Below are positions 49,548 through 57,727 of a stretch of 64,000 nt of DNA, in pieces. The position numbers were made by a program, and so were the translations under genes. Position 1 is the first letter of the stretch. Each line of letters starts with the position of its first letter. The notes beneath the pieces were generated by a model. The model had not been told where the DNA came from. It was given only the letters and a program-made list of their open reading frames with translations, and did not search any database. Origin of the DNA: Nanosynbacter sp. (lineage in GTDB: Bacteria; Patescibacteriota; Saccharimonadia; Saccharimonadales; Saccharimonadaceae); the NCBI GenBank assembly GCA_015257455.1, contig JABZKD010000001.1, positions 1-64,000 on the forward strand, read 5' to 3'.

Positions 49548-50195
49548 ATGAGCAAAATAAACTTGTTACTTACCGAAGCTAACGGCAATCTTTCTGATAA
49601 GAAAAAGATGATTATAAACGCCACAAAAGCAGCCGAAGAATACACTTTTCCAAAACTAAAAATTGACTGGGATATCGATATTCTAGTCACCAATCGAATC
49701 ACAATGACTATTCCAGAAAATGGCGCAGGCGGGTATACTTTTTCCGCCGATTTTATTCAGATTAGTATCGACGACAAAAAAGCTACCGAAAATCTTATTT
49801 CAGAAAATATCGTACATGAACTTTGCCATGCATCCCGATGGGGAAAGAATCCTGAATGGATGAAATCACTTTTTGATAATCTTATTTTTGAAGGACTAGC
49901 TTGCGTTCTTGAGACTGAATTTATAAAAAATAAAGCTGAAAAAAGTTTATTTATTAAAACTATTCTTGAACGTTCCGACGAGCAAAATAAAGAAATATTA
50001 GCTCTTATTCATAATGAATTAGATTCTGATAATTACAACTACAATGAAATCTTTTTCAATGGTAATGATAAACTTCCACGCTGGTCTGGCTATTCTTTAG
50101 GTTATTATCTCGTTAAGAAATATCTTAAGAAAACAAATAAAACAATCGAGGAGACCTTTGCTGATAAATACGATGATTTTAAAATTATTTTATAA
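49548..50195 (+). CDS. DUF2268-like zinc metalloprotease
   Basis: This 215-residue protein has an HEXXH-type motif in IVHELCHASRWGKNPEW and the later EGLACVLETEF, where the second Glu is the third zinc ligand. This is the layout of DUF2268 (YjaZ-like) predicted metalloproteases. The C-terminal SGYSLGYYLVKKYLKKTN is also typical. There is no signal peptide, so it should act in the cytosol unless exported otherwise. TACAAT ends 6 nt before the ATG, so it is probably leaderless. Confidence 0.85.
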   Translation: MSKINLLLTEANGNLSDKKKMIINATKAAEEYTFPKLKIDWDIDILVTNRITMTIPENGAGGYTFSADFIQISIDDKKATENLISENIVHELCHASRWGKNPEWMKSLFDNLIFEGLACVLETEFIKNKAEKSLFIKTILERSDEQNKEILALIHNELDSDNYNYNEIFFNGNDKLPRWSGYSLGYYLVKKYLKKTNKTIEETFADKYDDFKIIL

Positions 50196-50251
50196 TTAAC
50201 CTTAACCGTTAACGCCCAGATTGAGTTTTCTTCAATATATGATAATATAAA

Positions 50252-50345
50252 AGCATCGGAGTGAGAAACTCCAACGTCGGAGATACCACTTCGGTGCTAT
50301 CTTCATGAGAACCCGTCAGAAATGGCGGGTTGCTCGATTCTAAAA
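50252..50345 (+). ncRNA. Candidate structured RNA with three hairpins
   Basis: A GATAAT box at about 50240 precedes three stems: GGAGT-GAGAA-ACTCC, GATACCAC-TTCG-GTGCTATC (one mismatch), and AACCCG/CGGGTT. It has no open reading frame and no clear T-run, and it ends before the separate promoter at 50399. It resembles no RNA family I know. Confidence 0.4.
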
Positions 50346-50398
50346 TATTATTATTCTCATCAAGTACGGCATCTCAAGATATTAACTTAGGGCCAAAA

Positions 50399-50427
50399 TT
50401 GACACATCACACTCTTCATTGTATAAT
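50399..50427 (+). promoter_or_regulatory. Consensus promoter of the 201-aa gene
   Basis: TTGACA (50399-50404) and TATAAT (50422-50427) are exactly 17 bp apart. A leader of about 40 nt ends in AAGGAGGGG. Confidence 0.85.
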
Positions 50428-50473
50428 ATAAATATTGGGTATTTTCCCACACAGCATGAAAAGGAGGGGTATC

Positions 50474-51079
50474 ATGAGTACATTTAAGATTAAAGTAGCA
50501 AATTTTTTCGCAAGACAATCTTGCGCCGCCTGGCAGCCTATTCGGATTATTCGCGTAATCAGTCGCCACATCTATCGCTCCATCATGGAGTCTGGCGCCG
50601 AGGAATATCCTTACGCTAATCTCGATTTTGCCAAATGGCAGGAATCCGACGGTAATTTTTACACCCTAATTACCGATTCTAGTAATTTTGTCATTCGGCG
50701 TAGTACTAGTTATGTAGCCTGGATGATGAAAAAATACTGCGGTAGTTCACCAAAATTACCTAAACCAGGGCCGCGCAAACCCGGAGAGCATCGCTTCGAT
50801 GCCAAACACTGGGGTGAAATCCTCGAATACAATGGTTGGCAAAAAGTTTCAAAAGCCGACTGGCCGTCATACCAAGATATATTAGATGAGAGACACTTTA
50901 TCGGTGTAATGCCCGACGCAGATGAGTTTGGTCTTCTAGTATGGTTTAATAACGCTAGGTTTACCGTTACTGGATTTCCCGCTATATGGTTAGTTTCAAC
51001 CTATAAGGATTTTAAAGAGCAATGCCTAGAAATCCCTGTCTCTGAAAAATCTGGCATCATCTGGTATCGCGAACCCTAA
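50474..51079 (+). CDS. Hypothetical protein, possibly degenerate CHAP-like, 201 aa
   Basis: The start at 50474 follows AAGGAGGGG. Residues about 75-90 (RRSTSYVAWMMKKYCG) resemble the nucleophile region of CHAP amidases (a CxSYVAW pattern), and AKHWGEILEYNGW resembles the following AxxW...G segment. The catalytic Cys position holds Ser or Thr and no GH[VI] motif follows, so it would be inactive or unrelated. No signal peptide is obvious, although the N-terminus is basic and amphipathic. The assignment is weak. Confidence 0.5.
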   Translation: MSTFKIKVANFFARQSCAAWQPIRIIRVISRHIYRSIMESGAEEYPYANLDFAKWQESDGNFYTLITDSSNFVIRRSTSYVAWMMKKYCGSSPKLPKPGPRKPGEHRFDAKHWGEILEYNGWQKVSKADWPSYQDILDERHFIGVMPDADEFGLLVWFNNARFTVTGFPAIWLVSTYKDFKEQCLEIPVSEKSGIIWYREP

Positions 51080-51120
51080 GTAAAAGATCTTTAAATCAAC
51101 GAAAAATTTGCCACACAACT

Positions 51121-51148
51121 TTCACCTCTCGAGAGAGAGGTGAATTTA
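51121..51148 (+). terminator. Hairpin after the 201-aa gene
   Basis: The perfect 10-bp stem TTCACCTCTC/GAGAGGTGAA with loop GAGA is followed by TTTATT, a weak terminator tail. Confidence 0.6.
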
Positions 51149-51222
51149 TTGCACCTTAAAAATTTGAGGAATTTTAACCAAACAGTCACCCGCACACACA
51201 TTACGAAAGGTTAGGTGAATTT

Positions 51223-51816
51223 ATGTTTACTGACAAAATTAATCTCGCACTTAAAATTGCCGCCAAGGCCCATCAAGGTCAAAATCGCAAGGGAACCGAT
51301 ATCCCATATATTTCCCACCCTGTCGCCGTCGGCATGATTATTAGTCAATATACCAACGACGAAGCAACAATTGTCGCAGGAATCTTGCATGATATTCTTG
51401 AAGATGTCAATCCAGCTGTCTATTCTGAGGCTGACATGCGTCGCGATTTTGGTGATGAAATTACCGACATCGTCAAAGATGTTTCGGAACCTAAAACTGC
51501 CGGTCAGCCCAAACTTCCCTGGAAAGAGCGTAAAGAAAGTTACCTGAATCGCCTCGGCAATTCCTACTATATTGAAGCCTACATTGTCGCAACCGCCGAT
51601 AAAATACATAATCTTACTGACATTCTAAAAGATTACGATCAGTTTGGCGATGAAATTTGGCAACGTTTCAATGCTTCAAAATGGGATATTCTCTGGTATT
51701 ATCGCGCCGTTTTTAGTCTAATCAGAAACGAACCGGTACCAATAGAACTTAAGCACCACCTTGCAACTCTCATAGAGGAGCTAGGAGGTGTCGTCACAAT
51801 AAATCCCTACGATTAA
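51223..51816 (+). CDS. HD-domain (p)ppGpp hydrolase-like protein
   Basis: This 197-residue protein matches the small alarmone hydrolase or SpoT hydrolase domain. AAKAHQGQNRKGTDIPYISH gives the first histidine, AGILHDILEDV gives the HD pair and ED, and VATADKIHNLTDI gives the conserved Asp. No synthetase domain is present. It would degrade (p)ppGpp or a related nucleotide. GAAAGGTTAGGTGAAT precedes the ATG. Its neighbours act on ADP-ribose and AMPylation chemistry, so it may belong to a nucleotide-toxin defence or control set, which is inference. Confidence 0.88.
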   Translation: MFTDKINLALKIAAKAHQGQNRKGTDIPYISHPVAVGMIISQYTNDEATIVAGILHDILEDVNPAVYSEADMRRDFGDEITDIVKDVSEPKTAGQPKLPWKERKESYLNRLGNSYYIEAYIVATADKIHNLTDILKDYDQFGDEIWQRFNASKWDILWYYRAVFSLIRNEPVPIELKHHLATLIEELGGVVTINPYD

Positions 51817-51830
51817 ATTCCTCACATTAG

Positions 51831-51862
51831 AATCCCCGAAGTCTATCTTCGGGGATTTTTTA
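51831..51862 (+). terminator. Rho-independent terminator
   Basis: The 11-bp perfect stem AATCCCCGAAG/CTTCGGGGATT is followed by TTTTTAT after the HD gene. Confidence 0.9.
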
Positions 51863-51870
51863 TCGTATAT

Positions 51871-51919
51871 AAAAAGGAAGCCCCTGCGGTAGGAGCATTA
51901 CACCCCGTGCAGAGACTTC
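51871..51919 (-). terminator. Minus-strand terminator of the nuclease gene
   Basis: On the minus strand, GAAGTCTCTGC pairs imperfectly with GCAGGGGCTTC across a long loop and is followed by CTTTTT. Confidence 0.6.
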
Positions 51920-51934
51920 GATATTGTTATTGTA

Positions 51935-52333
51935 TCAAATTAAGGCAGTAATATCAATAATCTGATCTCGTTTATTTATAAGAATCAATCTTTTAAGTCC
52001 AGGCAAATCTTTAACCTTACTTTTTATGGTTCTCAGAATACTTTCATCTGTTAAACCTTTCACTCTAGATGAATCAATAATCACGTTTTGACATTTTTCC
52101 AATGCTCGTTTCACATTGCGTATAATCTTTTTTGGATTATCAGTAATCGGAGATTTAATTTCAAACATCGTCCTGTTTAAATATATATCTGGCGTTTTTA
52201 AATTAGCCTCTGGGATAAACTCAACACGATATCCAGCCAACGCTAATATTTTCGCAACCCTCTGCTCGTGCGGCCAAGGATTAGTGTTTGCCGGAATAAT
52301 AACCATACCACCTTTATAGCTGATATGTCTCAT
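51935..52333 (-). CDS. Stand-alone CdiA-CT/WapA-type nuclease domain
   Basis: This 132-residue protein reads like the C-terminal toxin domain of contact-dependent inhibition proteins. The pattern is a helix with HEQRVAKILALAGYRVEF, then KTPDIYLNRTMFEIKSP with the D...ExK core of PD-(D/E)xK nucleases, then a helix ending in LEKCQNVIIDSSRVKG. Relatives cleave tRNA. Here the domain stands alone, without delivery module or signal peptide and without an obvious adjacent immunity gene. The start at 52333 is chosen because TATAAT ends 6 nt upstream; the frame-extending ATG at 52348 overlaps that box. Confidence 0.8.
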   Translation of the reverse strand: MRHISYKGGMVIIPANTNPWPHEQRVAKILALAGYRVEFIPEANLKTPDIYLNRTMFEIKSPITDNPKKIIRNVKRALEKCQNVIIDSSRVKGLTDESILRTIKSKVKDLPGLKRLILINKRDQIIDITALI

Positions 52334-52397
52334 GCCAATATTATACATCTAATTTTCATAAAAGAAGTAAAGATAAAACCATAACTTAACGCTCACA

Positions 52398-52426
52398 TTG
52401 ACAAAACACTCTAAAATTGTTATAAT
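52398..52426 (+). promoter_or_regulatory. Consensus promoter of the DraG-like gene
   Basis: TTGACA (52398-52403) and TATAAT (52421-52426) are exactly 17 bp apart. The leader of about 95 nt can pair ATGCGG near 52440 with CCGCAT near 52495 before TAGGAGGAG. Confidence 0.85.
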
Positions 52427-52528
52427 ATACGAATCTCGATGCGGAAAAATCGTGAAAAATCTGACCCAAAATTGGTCCCATTTCACAAAGAACCCCGCAT
52501 CATAACCCAATCGATAGGAGGAGATACT

Positions 52529-53560
52529 ATGGCACATTTAGAGAAAAAGGATATAAAGCAAGCAATTCGTTCTGGCCTTATCGGTTTAGCTATTGGCGAT
52601 GCATTAGGGGTGCCCATTGAGTTTTTAAATCGAAATTTCTTAGAGCTCATGCCGGTCACCGAAATGTTATCTGTCGGCACCCATCATCAACCTGCCGGCA
52701 CTTGGTCTGACGATACGTCTATGACCATCTGCCTGATGCAGTCATTAATTGACCAAAAACGCTTCCATTATCACGACATTATGGAGAATTTTGTCAAGTG
52801 GTATCTACAAAACGAATTTACCGCTACCAAACTCACTTTTGATATTGGCGGCACCTGCAAACGCACGATTGAGAATTATCTCGCTGGCGGACATCCTGTC
52901 AAATGTGGCCTGAATCATTACGCCAATAACGGCAACGGTTCACTCATGCGCATTTTGCCAGTAGCTTTCGTCTGTCACAACAACCAAATCACCGGTGAAA
53001 AACGTTACGAATTAGTGAAAAACATTTCATCACTCACCCACGCTCATCCAATTAGTGTGCTGGGTTGCCTGATTTACACTAATTTCGTTTGCCACTTACT
53101 CGACGGCGATAACCCCAAGGAAGCTTATCGCAAAACCCAGCTAGACGATTACAGCATGTTTGAAAAAGAAGAAATTACCCTATATAGTCGAATTCTGAAA
53201 AATCAGATTTATTGCTACCCTAAGGGCTACATTCCTTCGCGCGCTTACGTGGTTGATACTCTTGAAGCTGTACTTTGGTCATTTCTCACCACCGATAACT
53301 TCCAAGATGCCGTACTTACTGCGGTTAATCTCGGCGATGACACCGACACCATCGGAGCGCTCACTGGTTCACTGGCTGGTATTCAATACGGGCTCAAAAG
53401 TATTCCGGAAAAGTGGGCCACCACTTTGAAGCGTGGCCGATATCTGGTTAAACTCTGCGATCAATTCGCCGAAACCGAGATTGATACCACAGATATTGCT
53501 CCAGAATCGACTTCTATTCCACGTTTTGAGTCCATCGGCCTGAACCGACTTGGTGCCTAA
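52529..53560 (+). CDS. ADP-ribosylglycohydrolase (DraG family)
   Basis: These enzymes remove ADP-ribose from proteins, nucleic acids or free phospho-ADP-ribose using two metal ions. In this 343-residue protein the metal ligands are visible in GTWSDDTSMTICLMQSL (the SDDT-type motif) and near the end in VNLGDDTDTIGALTGSLAG. IGLAIGDALGVPIEF and NGNGSLMRILPVA are further family landmarks. The start at 52529 follows TAGGAGGAG. It might reverse a toxin ADP-ribosylation, but no ADP-ribosyltransferase is seen in the window. Confidence 0.95.
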   Translation: MAHLEKKDIKQAIRSGLIGLAIGDALGVPIEFLNRNFLELMPVTEMLSVGTHHQPAGTWSDDTSMTICLMQSLIDQKRFHYHDIMENFVKWYLQNEFTATKLTFDIGGTCKRTIENYLAGGHPVKCGLNHYANNGNGSLMRILPVAFVCHNNQITGEKRYELVKNISSLTHAHPISVLGCLIYTNFVCHLLDGDNPKEAYRKTQLDDYSMFEKEEITLYSRILKNQIYCYPKGYIPSRAYVVDTLEAVLWSFLTTDNFQDAVLTAVNLGDDTDTIGALTGSLAGIQYGLKSIPEKWATTLKRGRYLVKLCDQFAETEIDTTDIAPESTSIPRFESIGLNRLGA

Positions 53561-53576
53561 TCTTATTTTTTTCACT

Positions 53577-53608
53577 AAACTCTCGAATTTTTCGGGAGTT
53601 TATTTTTT
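53577..53608 (+). terminator. Rho-independent terminator
   Basis: The stem AAACTCTCGAA/TTCGGGAGTTT (one G-U pair) is followed by ATTTTTT after the DraG-like gene. Confidence 0.88.
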
Positions 53609-53628
53609 ATAAAACCCAAATTCCACCC

Positions 53629-54021
53629 CTATTTTTTCTCGGCCTTCAAAAATGCCTCAATCATTTCCGCTTCACTTGTAAAATCCTCCCCTGAAACCAA
53701 CGAATCTTTCACTTCGCTATAATATTTTTCCAGTGTCAATGGCGTGAAATAATATTTTCCACCCCCATCATCTGCCAATCTTTCAAAAGCCAGACATTCG
53801 CCCACGCGCCAAACCAACTTCGCGCGCATGACACGCTCGCGCACCGTATCAAACCATTTCACCGAAATAAATTCCTCCCCCTCAGAAAATCGCCGCACTA
53901 CCTCCAGTCGCATCGCCACCAGCACCGTTTCGTCAGTCTCACATTCCACCAGATAAATCGCCCCCGGCAATTTTTCCACGCGTTCACGCCCACTTTTCAT
54001 TATCTCTCTAAAAGTCCTCAT
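53629..54021 (-). CDS. Hypothetical protein, 130 aa
   Basis: This small alpha/beta protein (MRTFREIMKSGRERVEKLPG start) has several beta strands in the middle (IYLVECETDETVLVAMRLEV, GKYYFTPLTL) and a helical end. I do not recognise it. It starts 5 bp after the stop of the 621-aa gene, within AAGGG, so the two are cotranscribed and likely act together. Composition is rich in Glu, Val and Arg. Confidence 0.6.
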   Translation of the reverse strand: MRTFREIMKSGRERVEKLPGAIYLVECETDETVLVAMRLEVVRRFSEGEEFISVKWFDTVRERVMRAKLVWRVGECLAFERLADDGGGKYYFTPLTLEKYYSEVKDSLVSGEDFTSEAEMIEAFLKAEKK

Positions 54022-54026
54022 ACCGT

Positions 54027-55892
54027 CTAACCCTTCGCTTCTTCATACATTTTGCCAAAATCCACTCCCAATTGATTTTTCGCGAATAAAAACACCCCTA
54101 AGTCATTCGGCGCAAAATCTTTTGGCAATTTCCCCGAAGCTAAATCCGCCAAATCTTCCGCCCCTAGCACCTGACCTAAATGTGTTTCGAGATCCGTTTT
54201 CAATTTCACACCTCCACCCTGTCCCATAATCGCCTCCGCCAGGGAAACAAAGGCGTCATTAAAATCTTCCGAAGATTCCGCGAGCGCCGTCAACTCACCA
54301 AGACTCACTTCTTTCACTTCACCGTTATAAATTGCCTCAATACGCTCCTGCTTTCTTAAATTCTGGGCCAGAAAATCCTCCACCGATTCGCCCGCCCCTT
54401 CGAAATTACCCCAATCGCGCCAATCGTCATCATCGTCCTCATCGTCCTCATCGAATTCTCGCGCCACAATCACTTCTTCAATTGGTCGACCATTCACTTC
54501 GGAAAGTCCCTTTTCACGAAGCCCTTCAAGTAATTCATCACGGTCTAGCTCATCCACCTCTATCGCTTCAATATAATCCACCCCGATACCCGTACGAAAC
54601 ATCTGCTCATTGTCTGCCGAATAGTGTTTTAAATCACCCATGGTGCGTCGAAAAATCTCCTCCGGCGCCAATCTCCCGGCAAAGTGCGCCTCATTCGTCG
54701 AACCATAAGAATCCACATTATAGGCATACCAATCTGTGCGATCAAAAATTTCCGGCTTTAAGACCACCGCATGATTCTGAATTTTACTGCGTTGCTCCGC
54801 ATTCATAATCCTAGTAAATACATTGTCCGCACCCCCCGAATCGATATCCAGTACCGAGGAAATTCCATTTTTCACCACTCCTCGGCTGAACCGCTCGGTC
54901 GTACTCATCAAACCCGTAGTTAATACCCGATAAACCGAGTCCACACTCATCGAATTCAACATATGGACCGCGCGTACATCCTCACCATACTTGGCCAGAT
55001 ATTCTTCATGTTTCCCATTTTCTACATATGTAGAGTAACCTGGAAAAACCTCACGGCGTGTCAATTTTTCCGCTCGCCCAAGCTGCTCCGCATTGAGGTC
55101 CTCTAGCTTATATTGCCACTTTAATCTCGCTATCTTATAATCGCGTTCCGCCCTCTCCGAAACTTCGTCTAGTGCATCTTCCACTCCGAGGTCCTGCCTA
55201 AAAATTTCATCCATGGTCTGCTTTTCCGTCACTTCATCCATCGCTTTTGGCACTTCCATTTGCACTAAACCAATCGCCGCTCGTACCAGATTACTGGTAT
55301 TACGCTTCCGTGAAATCACCCCATCACCTAGTTCCCGTGCAGTCGCATCTGCCAGAGAAACTTTCACACCGTTTTTCTCAAATACCAGGGCATCGCAGAG
55401 TCGAAATTCACGCTTCGATTCTAAATCATGATAAGTAATTTCTCCGAGGCGCACCGAAGTACCACTTTTAAGCTCCGCCACGCCGTCTTTTTCGCGTGAT
55501 TCGGTACGTAATTTCTGCCCCAATTCTGAAATTTCTGTCAAAGGTTCACGCAACTTAAATCGGTACTCCAAAGTCTGATTTTCCAGATTCTCCACCACAT
55601 CCACTCGCTGGTTTTCGATATGGTCACGGTCACAAATAATCTCATGCCTCTCTCGGATCAAATATTCTTGACTATGTTCCTTCTCTATATCTGATAGCAA
55701 TTTTTCATTGCAATCTAAAATCCCCTCAAGGTCAAAATCACTCACAGATTCAACCTGCTCTACTTCAGCTTTCACCTTTTTCTCCCCCAAGAATTCCACC
55801 CCCTTTAGCGCCTGCATCAACTTCAGGTAATTATCGTTTACCTCCTGCTCTCCCGTTTTTTCCAAACCACTTGGCGCCAAATTATGATTCAT
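54027..55892 (-). CDS. Large acidic hypothetical protein, 621 aa
   Basis: This long soluble protein is rich in Glu, Asp, Leu and Arg, with predominantly helical character and a coiled-coil-like N-terminal third (about residues 60-140). An extremely acidic tract (FDEDDEDDDDDWRDWGNFE) lies at about residue 485. No enzyme motif, signal peptide or membrane helix is visible and I recognise no family. TATAAT ends 6 nt before the ATG, so translation is probably leaderless. It forms a two-gene unit with the 130-aa protein. Acidic tracts also occur in the 442-aa protein at 42716-44044, without other similarity. Confidence 0.7.
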   Translation of the reverse strand: MNHNLAPSGLEKTGEQEVNDNYLKLMQALKGVEFLGEKKVKAEVEQVESVSDFDLEGILDCNEKLLSDIEKEHSQEYLIRERHEIICDRDHIENQRVDVVENLENQTLEYRFKLREPLTEISELGQKLRTESREKDGVAELKSGTSVRLGEITYHDLESKREFRLCDALVFEKNGVKVSLADATARELGDGVISRKRNTSNLVRAAIGLVQMEVPKAMDEVTEKQTMDEIFRQDLGVEDALDEVSERAERDYKIARLKWQYKLEDLNAEQLGRAEKLTRREVFPGYSTYVENGKHEEYLAKYGEDVRAVHMLNSMSVDSVYRVLTTGLMSTTERFSRGVVKNGISSVLDIDSGGADNVFTRIMNAEQRSKIQNHAVVLKPEIFDRTDWYAYNVDSYGSTNEAHFAGRLAPEEIFRRTMGDLKHYSADNEQMFRTGIGVDYIEAIEVDELDRDELLEGLREKGLSEVNGRPIEEVIVAREFDEDDEDDDDDWRDWGNFEGAGESVEDFLAQNLRKQERIEAIYNGEVKEVSLGELTALAESSEDFNDAFVSLAEAIMGQGGGVKLKTDLETHLGQVLGAEDLADLASGKLPKDFAPNDLGVFLFAKNQLGVDFGKMYEEAKG

Positions 55893-55981
55893 TCTTCCAT
55901 TATACTATAAGCTTATGCTTCATGAACCCCGCCTCTTCCTAAAATCATAGCCATATTCCACACGCCCCATCTACGCTTATT

Positions 55982-56010
55982 TTGACAAAATAAGCATCTC
56001 ATGTGATAAT
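55982..56010 (+). promoter_or_regulatory. Promoter of the 363-aa gene
   Basis: TTGACA (55982-55987) and GATAAT (56005-56010) are 17 bp apart. The leader ends in AAAGGGGAAAAT. Confidence 0.75.
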
Positions 56011-56064
56011 AAATGGAAACTTTGTATCTATTACACGTTCTTTTACAAAATGAAAGGGGAAAAT

Positions 56065-57156
56065 ATGAGTCAAAAATTCCAAATGATGTTTCAAATCGCA
56101 GAATCTAGTTTCGAGGAACTGCCCAGAATCTGTCGCACACCCGCCTATGTCAAGCGCTATCTAGACCTACATGATGCGCTCTACACCGCCATGACCCTTG
56201 CCCGCACCAAAGCGGAGCGCGGCAGGATTTATCGAATTTCACAAACCATCTGGTCTGAACTTCTAGCGGCCGGCGCCAACCCTAGCGAGGTTAGGGAACT
56301 ACTTAGCCCCAGCTACATCTGGCGCCACTACGACAAAGTCAAAGCCTCCAAGGTTCATATCAATTCACATGAATTAATGTACCAGTTAATTCAAATCAAA
56401 GGCCGTGGTTTTATCCTGAGAAACCTCAAAAAATTTCAGCAACGCGGTGTCGATATCGACACTATCGCCATGAACTGCTACCGGATAGAAACTAAGCATG
56501 ATCTCGAAGTTCAATGCGCTGAAATGCGCGTCCTCGGAGTCAACCTCACGACGATTTTCGTGATGGCCAACCAGCTCCTCATTAAGGAATCTCTGAACCC
56601 TGCTAGCGTTTACTGTCTACTGCATTTTTTCTATCAGCAGAATCTTTCACCCGGCCTCATTGCGGCATGGATTAAAGATCACCTCACTGAAAAAATCCTC
56701 GATAGTATCATAGCCGCTGATCCGCTCGATTGGACCATCTTCGGTATCAATCTCGATGATTATCGACCAATTTGGATTACTGGTAACTTTTCACATTTTT
56801 TCAAAACAGAACCCAATTTTAAGAAACTGCCGCCCACTATTACCACCACTCAGTTTCTCGGTCGTCTTAGTATTCAGCAAATTTACATCGCCACTAGATA
56901 TGGTTGCGATTTTGAGAAATTCCTTACCGAGAATTACCTAGTATCTGGTGGCCAGATCGATCTACTGGCTGAAAAATTTGAACATGATAACCTATTTTGT
57001 CCAACAGAGGATAAACTTAAAATTGGCGTTGCCTTGCTTAAATATGGTGCCACCAATATTAATCGTGAGAATCTCATGGAACTCTTTAATCGATGTGATT
57101 TATCGAAAAATAAACGCATCAAATACGGTAAAGTTCTCAATCAGAAAGAAATCTAA
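56065..57156 (+). CDS. Helical-repeat paralogue 1, 363 aa
   Basis: This all-helical protein is built from short repeated helical units that recall degenerate ankyrin-like or SEL1-like repeats, with phrases such as RGVDIDTIAMNCYRI, LGVNLTTIFVMANQL and HDNLFCPTEDKLKIGVALLK. It shares its overall architecture with the proteins at 58699-59802 and 61063-62220: a late DPLDWTIFGINLDDYRPIWI, YLVSGGQIDLLAEK, and a terminal LLKYGATNINRENLMELF. It is the most diverged of the three. No catalytic motif or signal peptide is present. It is probably a protein-binding scaffold; the role is unknown. Confidence 0.65.
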   Translation: MSQKFQMMFQIAESSFEELPRICRTPAYVKRYLDLHDALYTAMTLARTKAERGRIYRISQTIWSELLAAGANPSEVRELLSPSYIWRHYDKVKASKVHINSHELMYQLIQIKGRGFILRNLKKFQQRGVDIDTIAMNCYRIETKHDLEVQCAEMRVLGVNLTTIFVMANQLLIKESLNPASVYCLLHFFYQQNLSPGLIAAWIKDHLTEKILDSIIAADPLDWTIFGINLDDYRPIWITGNFSHFFKTEPNFKKLPPTITTTQFLGRLSIQQIYIATRYGCDFEKFLTENYLVSGGQIDLLAEKFEHDNLFCPTEDKLKIGVALLKYGATNINRENLMELFNRCDLSKNKRIKYGKVLNQKEI

Positions 57157-57220
57157 ATCTCAGATCCCCTAAGATCGAATTTTCTAATCTTCGCTCTCTC
57201 ATCCTCTTTCATCACTCAAA

Positions 57221-57247
57221 AATCCTCGGTTCGCCGGGGATTTTTTC
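57221..57247 (+). terminator. Rho-independent terminator
   Basis: AATCCTCGG-TTCG-CCGGGGATT (one G-U pair) is followed by TTTTTT after helical-repeat paralogue 1. Confidence 0.88.
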
Positions 57248-57250
57248 ATT

Positions 57251-57276
57251 AAAAAAGGCCCGGATAAATCCGAGCC
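57251..57276 (-). terminator. Minus-strand terminator
   Basis: On the minus strand, GGCTCGGA/TCCGGGCC (one mismatch) is followed by TTTTTT, ending the 113-aa gene. Confidence 0.82.
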
Positions 57277-57290
57277 CGAAGGTGAATGTC

Positions 57291-57632
57291 TTATAAGTCA
57301 CGCGCAGAAGCTAGCCCCCTAAAACCAATCAGCGCCCCCTCGTCATCCGTAACTGGAAACGCTGGCAGAAACAGATCGTCAATCGTTCGACCGAGATCTT
57401 TGGCCGCCCGCACCACAATTGGTTTCACGATATAAAACACCCCCTCTTCATAACTTGGCAGACCCACTATTTGCGAGAACGCAATTTGGAAAATTGGCAC
57501 CACTCCGATATGTTCTCGCAGTACACTTTCTGCCTCAATTTCAATCGCCCCCTCCTCTGGTTGATACGTCGTCAGTATTTCGTCATTGTCATCCAAAATG
57601 CTACAAACATGCGATAAGTAATTTTTAATCAT
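57291..57632 (-). CDS. Second NLTPH-like family protein, 113 aa
   Basis: This is a diverged paralogue of the 110-aa protein at 44138-44470. The two align over the whole length by eye: an early KNYLSHVCSILDDNDEI against NLTPHTVNI, a central VGLPSYEEGVFYIVKPIVV against LPDPEAGTVLIVS, and AAKDLGRTIDDL against AAKAEGRSTDDL. The last shared segment is VTDDEGALIGFRGLA against VRDKDGRIVGCRRFA. The function of the family is unknown to me; similar proteins occur in phages. GGTGGGGAG precedes the ATG. Confidence 0.7.
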   Translation of the reverse strand: MIKNYLSHVCSILDDNDEILTTYQPEEGAIEIEAESVLREHIGVVPIFQIAFSQIVGLPSYEEGVFYIVKPIVVRAAKDLGRTIDDLFLPAFPVTDDEGALIGFRGLASARDL

Positions 57633-57727
57633 CTCCCCACCTTTCTAAGATTAAATCTCATAATACTAAAAGTTACAAATTTCTCAAATGTCAATTACAT
57701 GCATTACCTAAAACCCAAAAATAGATC

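Noticed and set aside
50474..51079. Firm call as CHAP peptidoglycan amidase
   Set aside because: The nucleophile cysteine and the GH motif are missing, and no signal peptide is visible.
54332..54808. Plus-strand ORF rich in Pro and His
   Set aside because: It is a shadow of the 621-aa minus-strand gene, showing the His/Pro bias typical of antisense frames.
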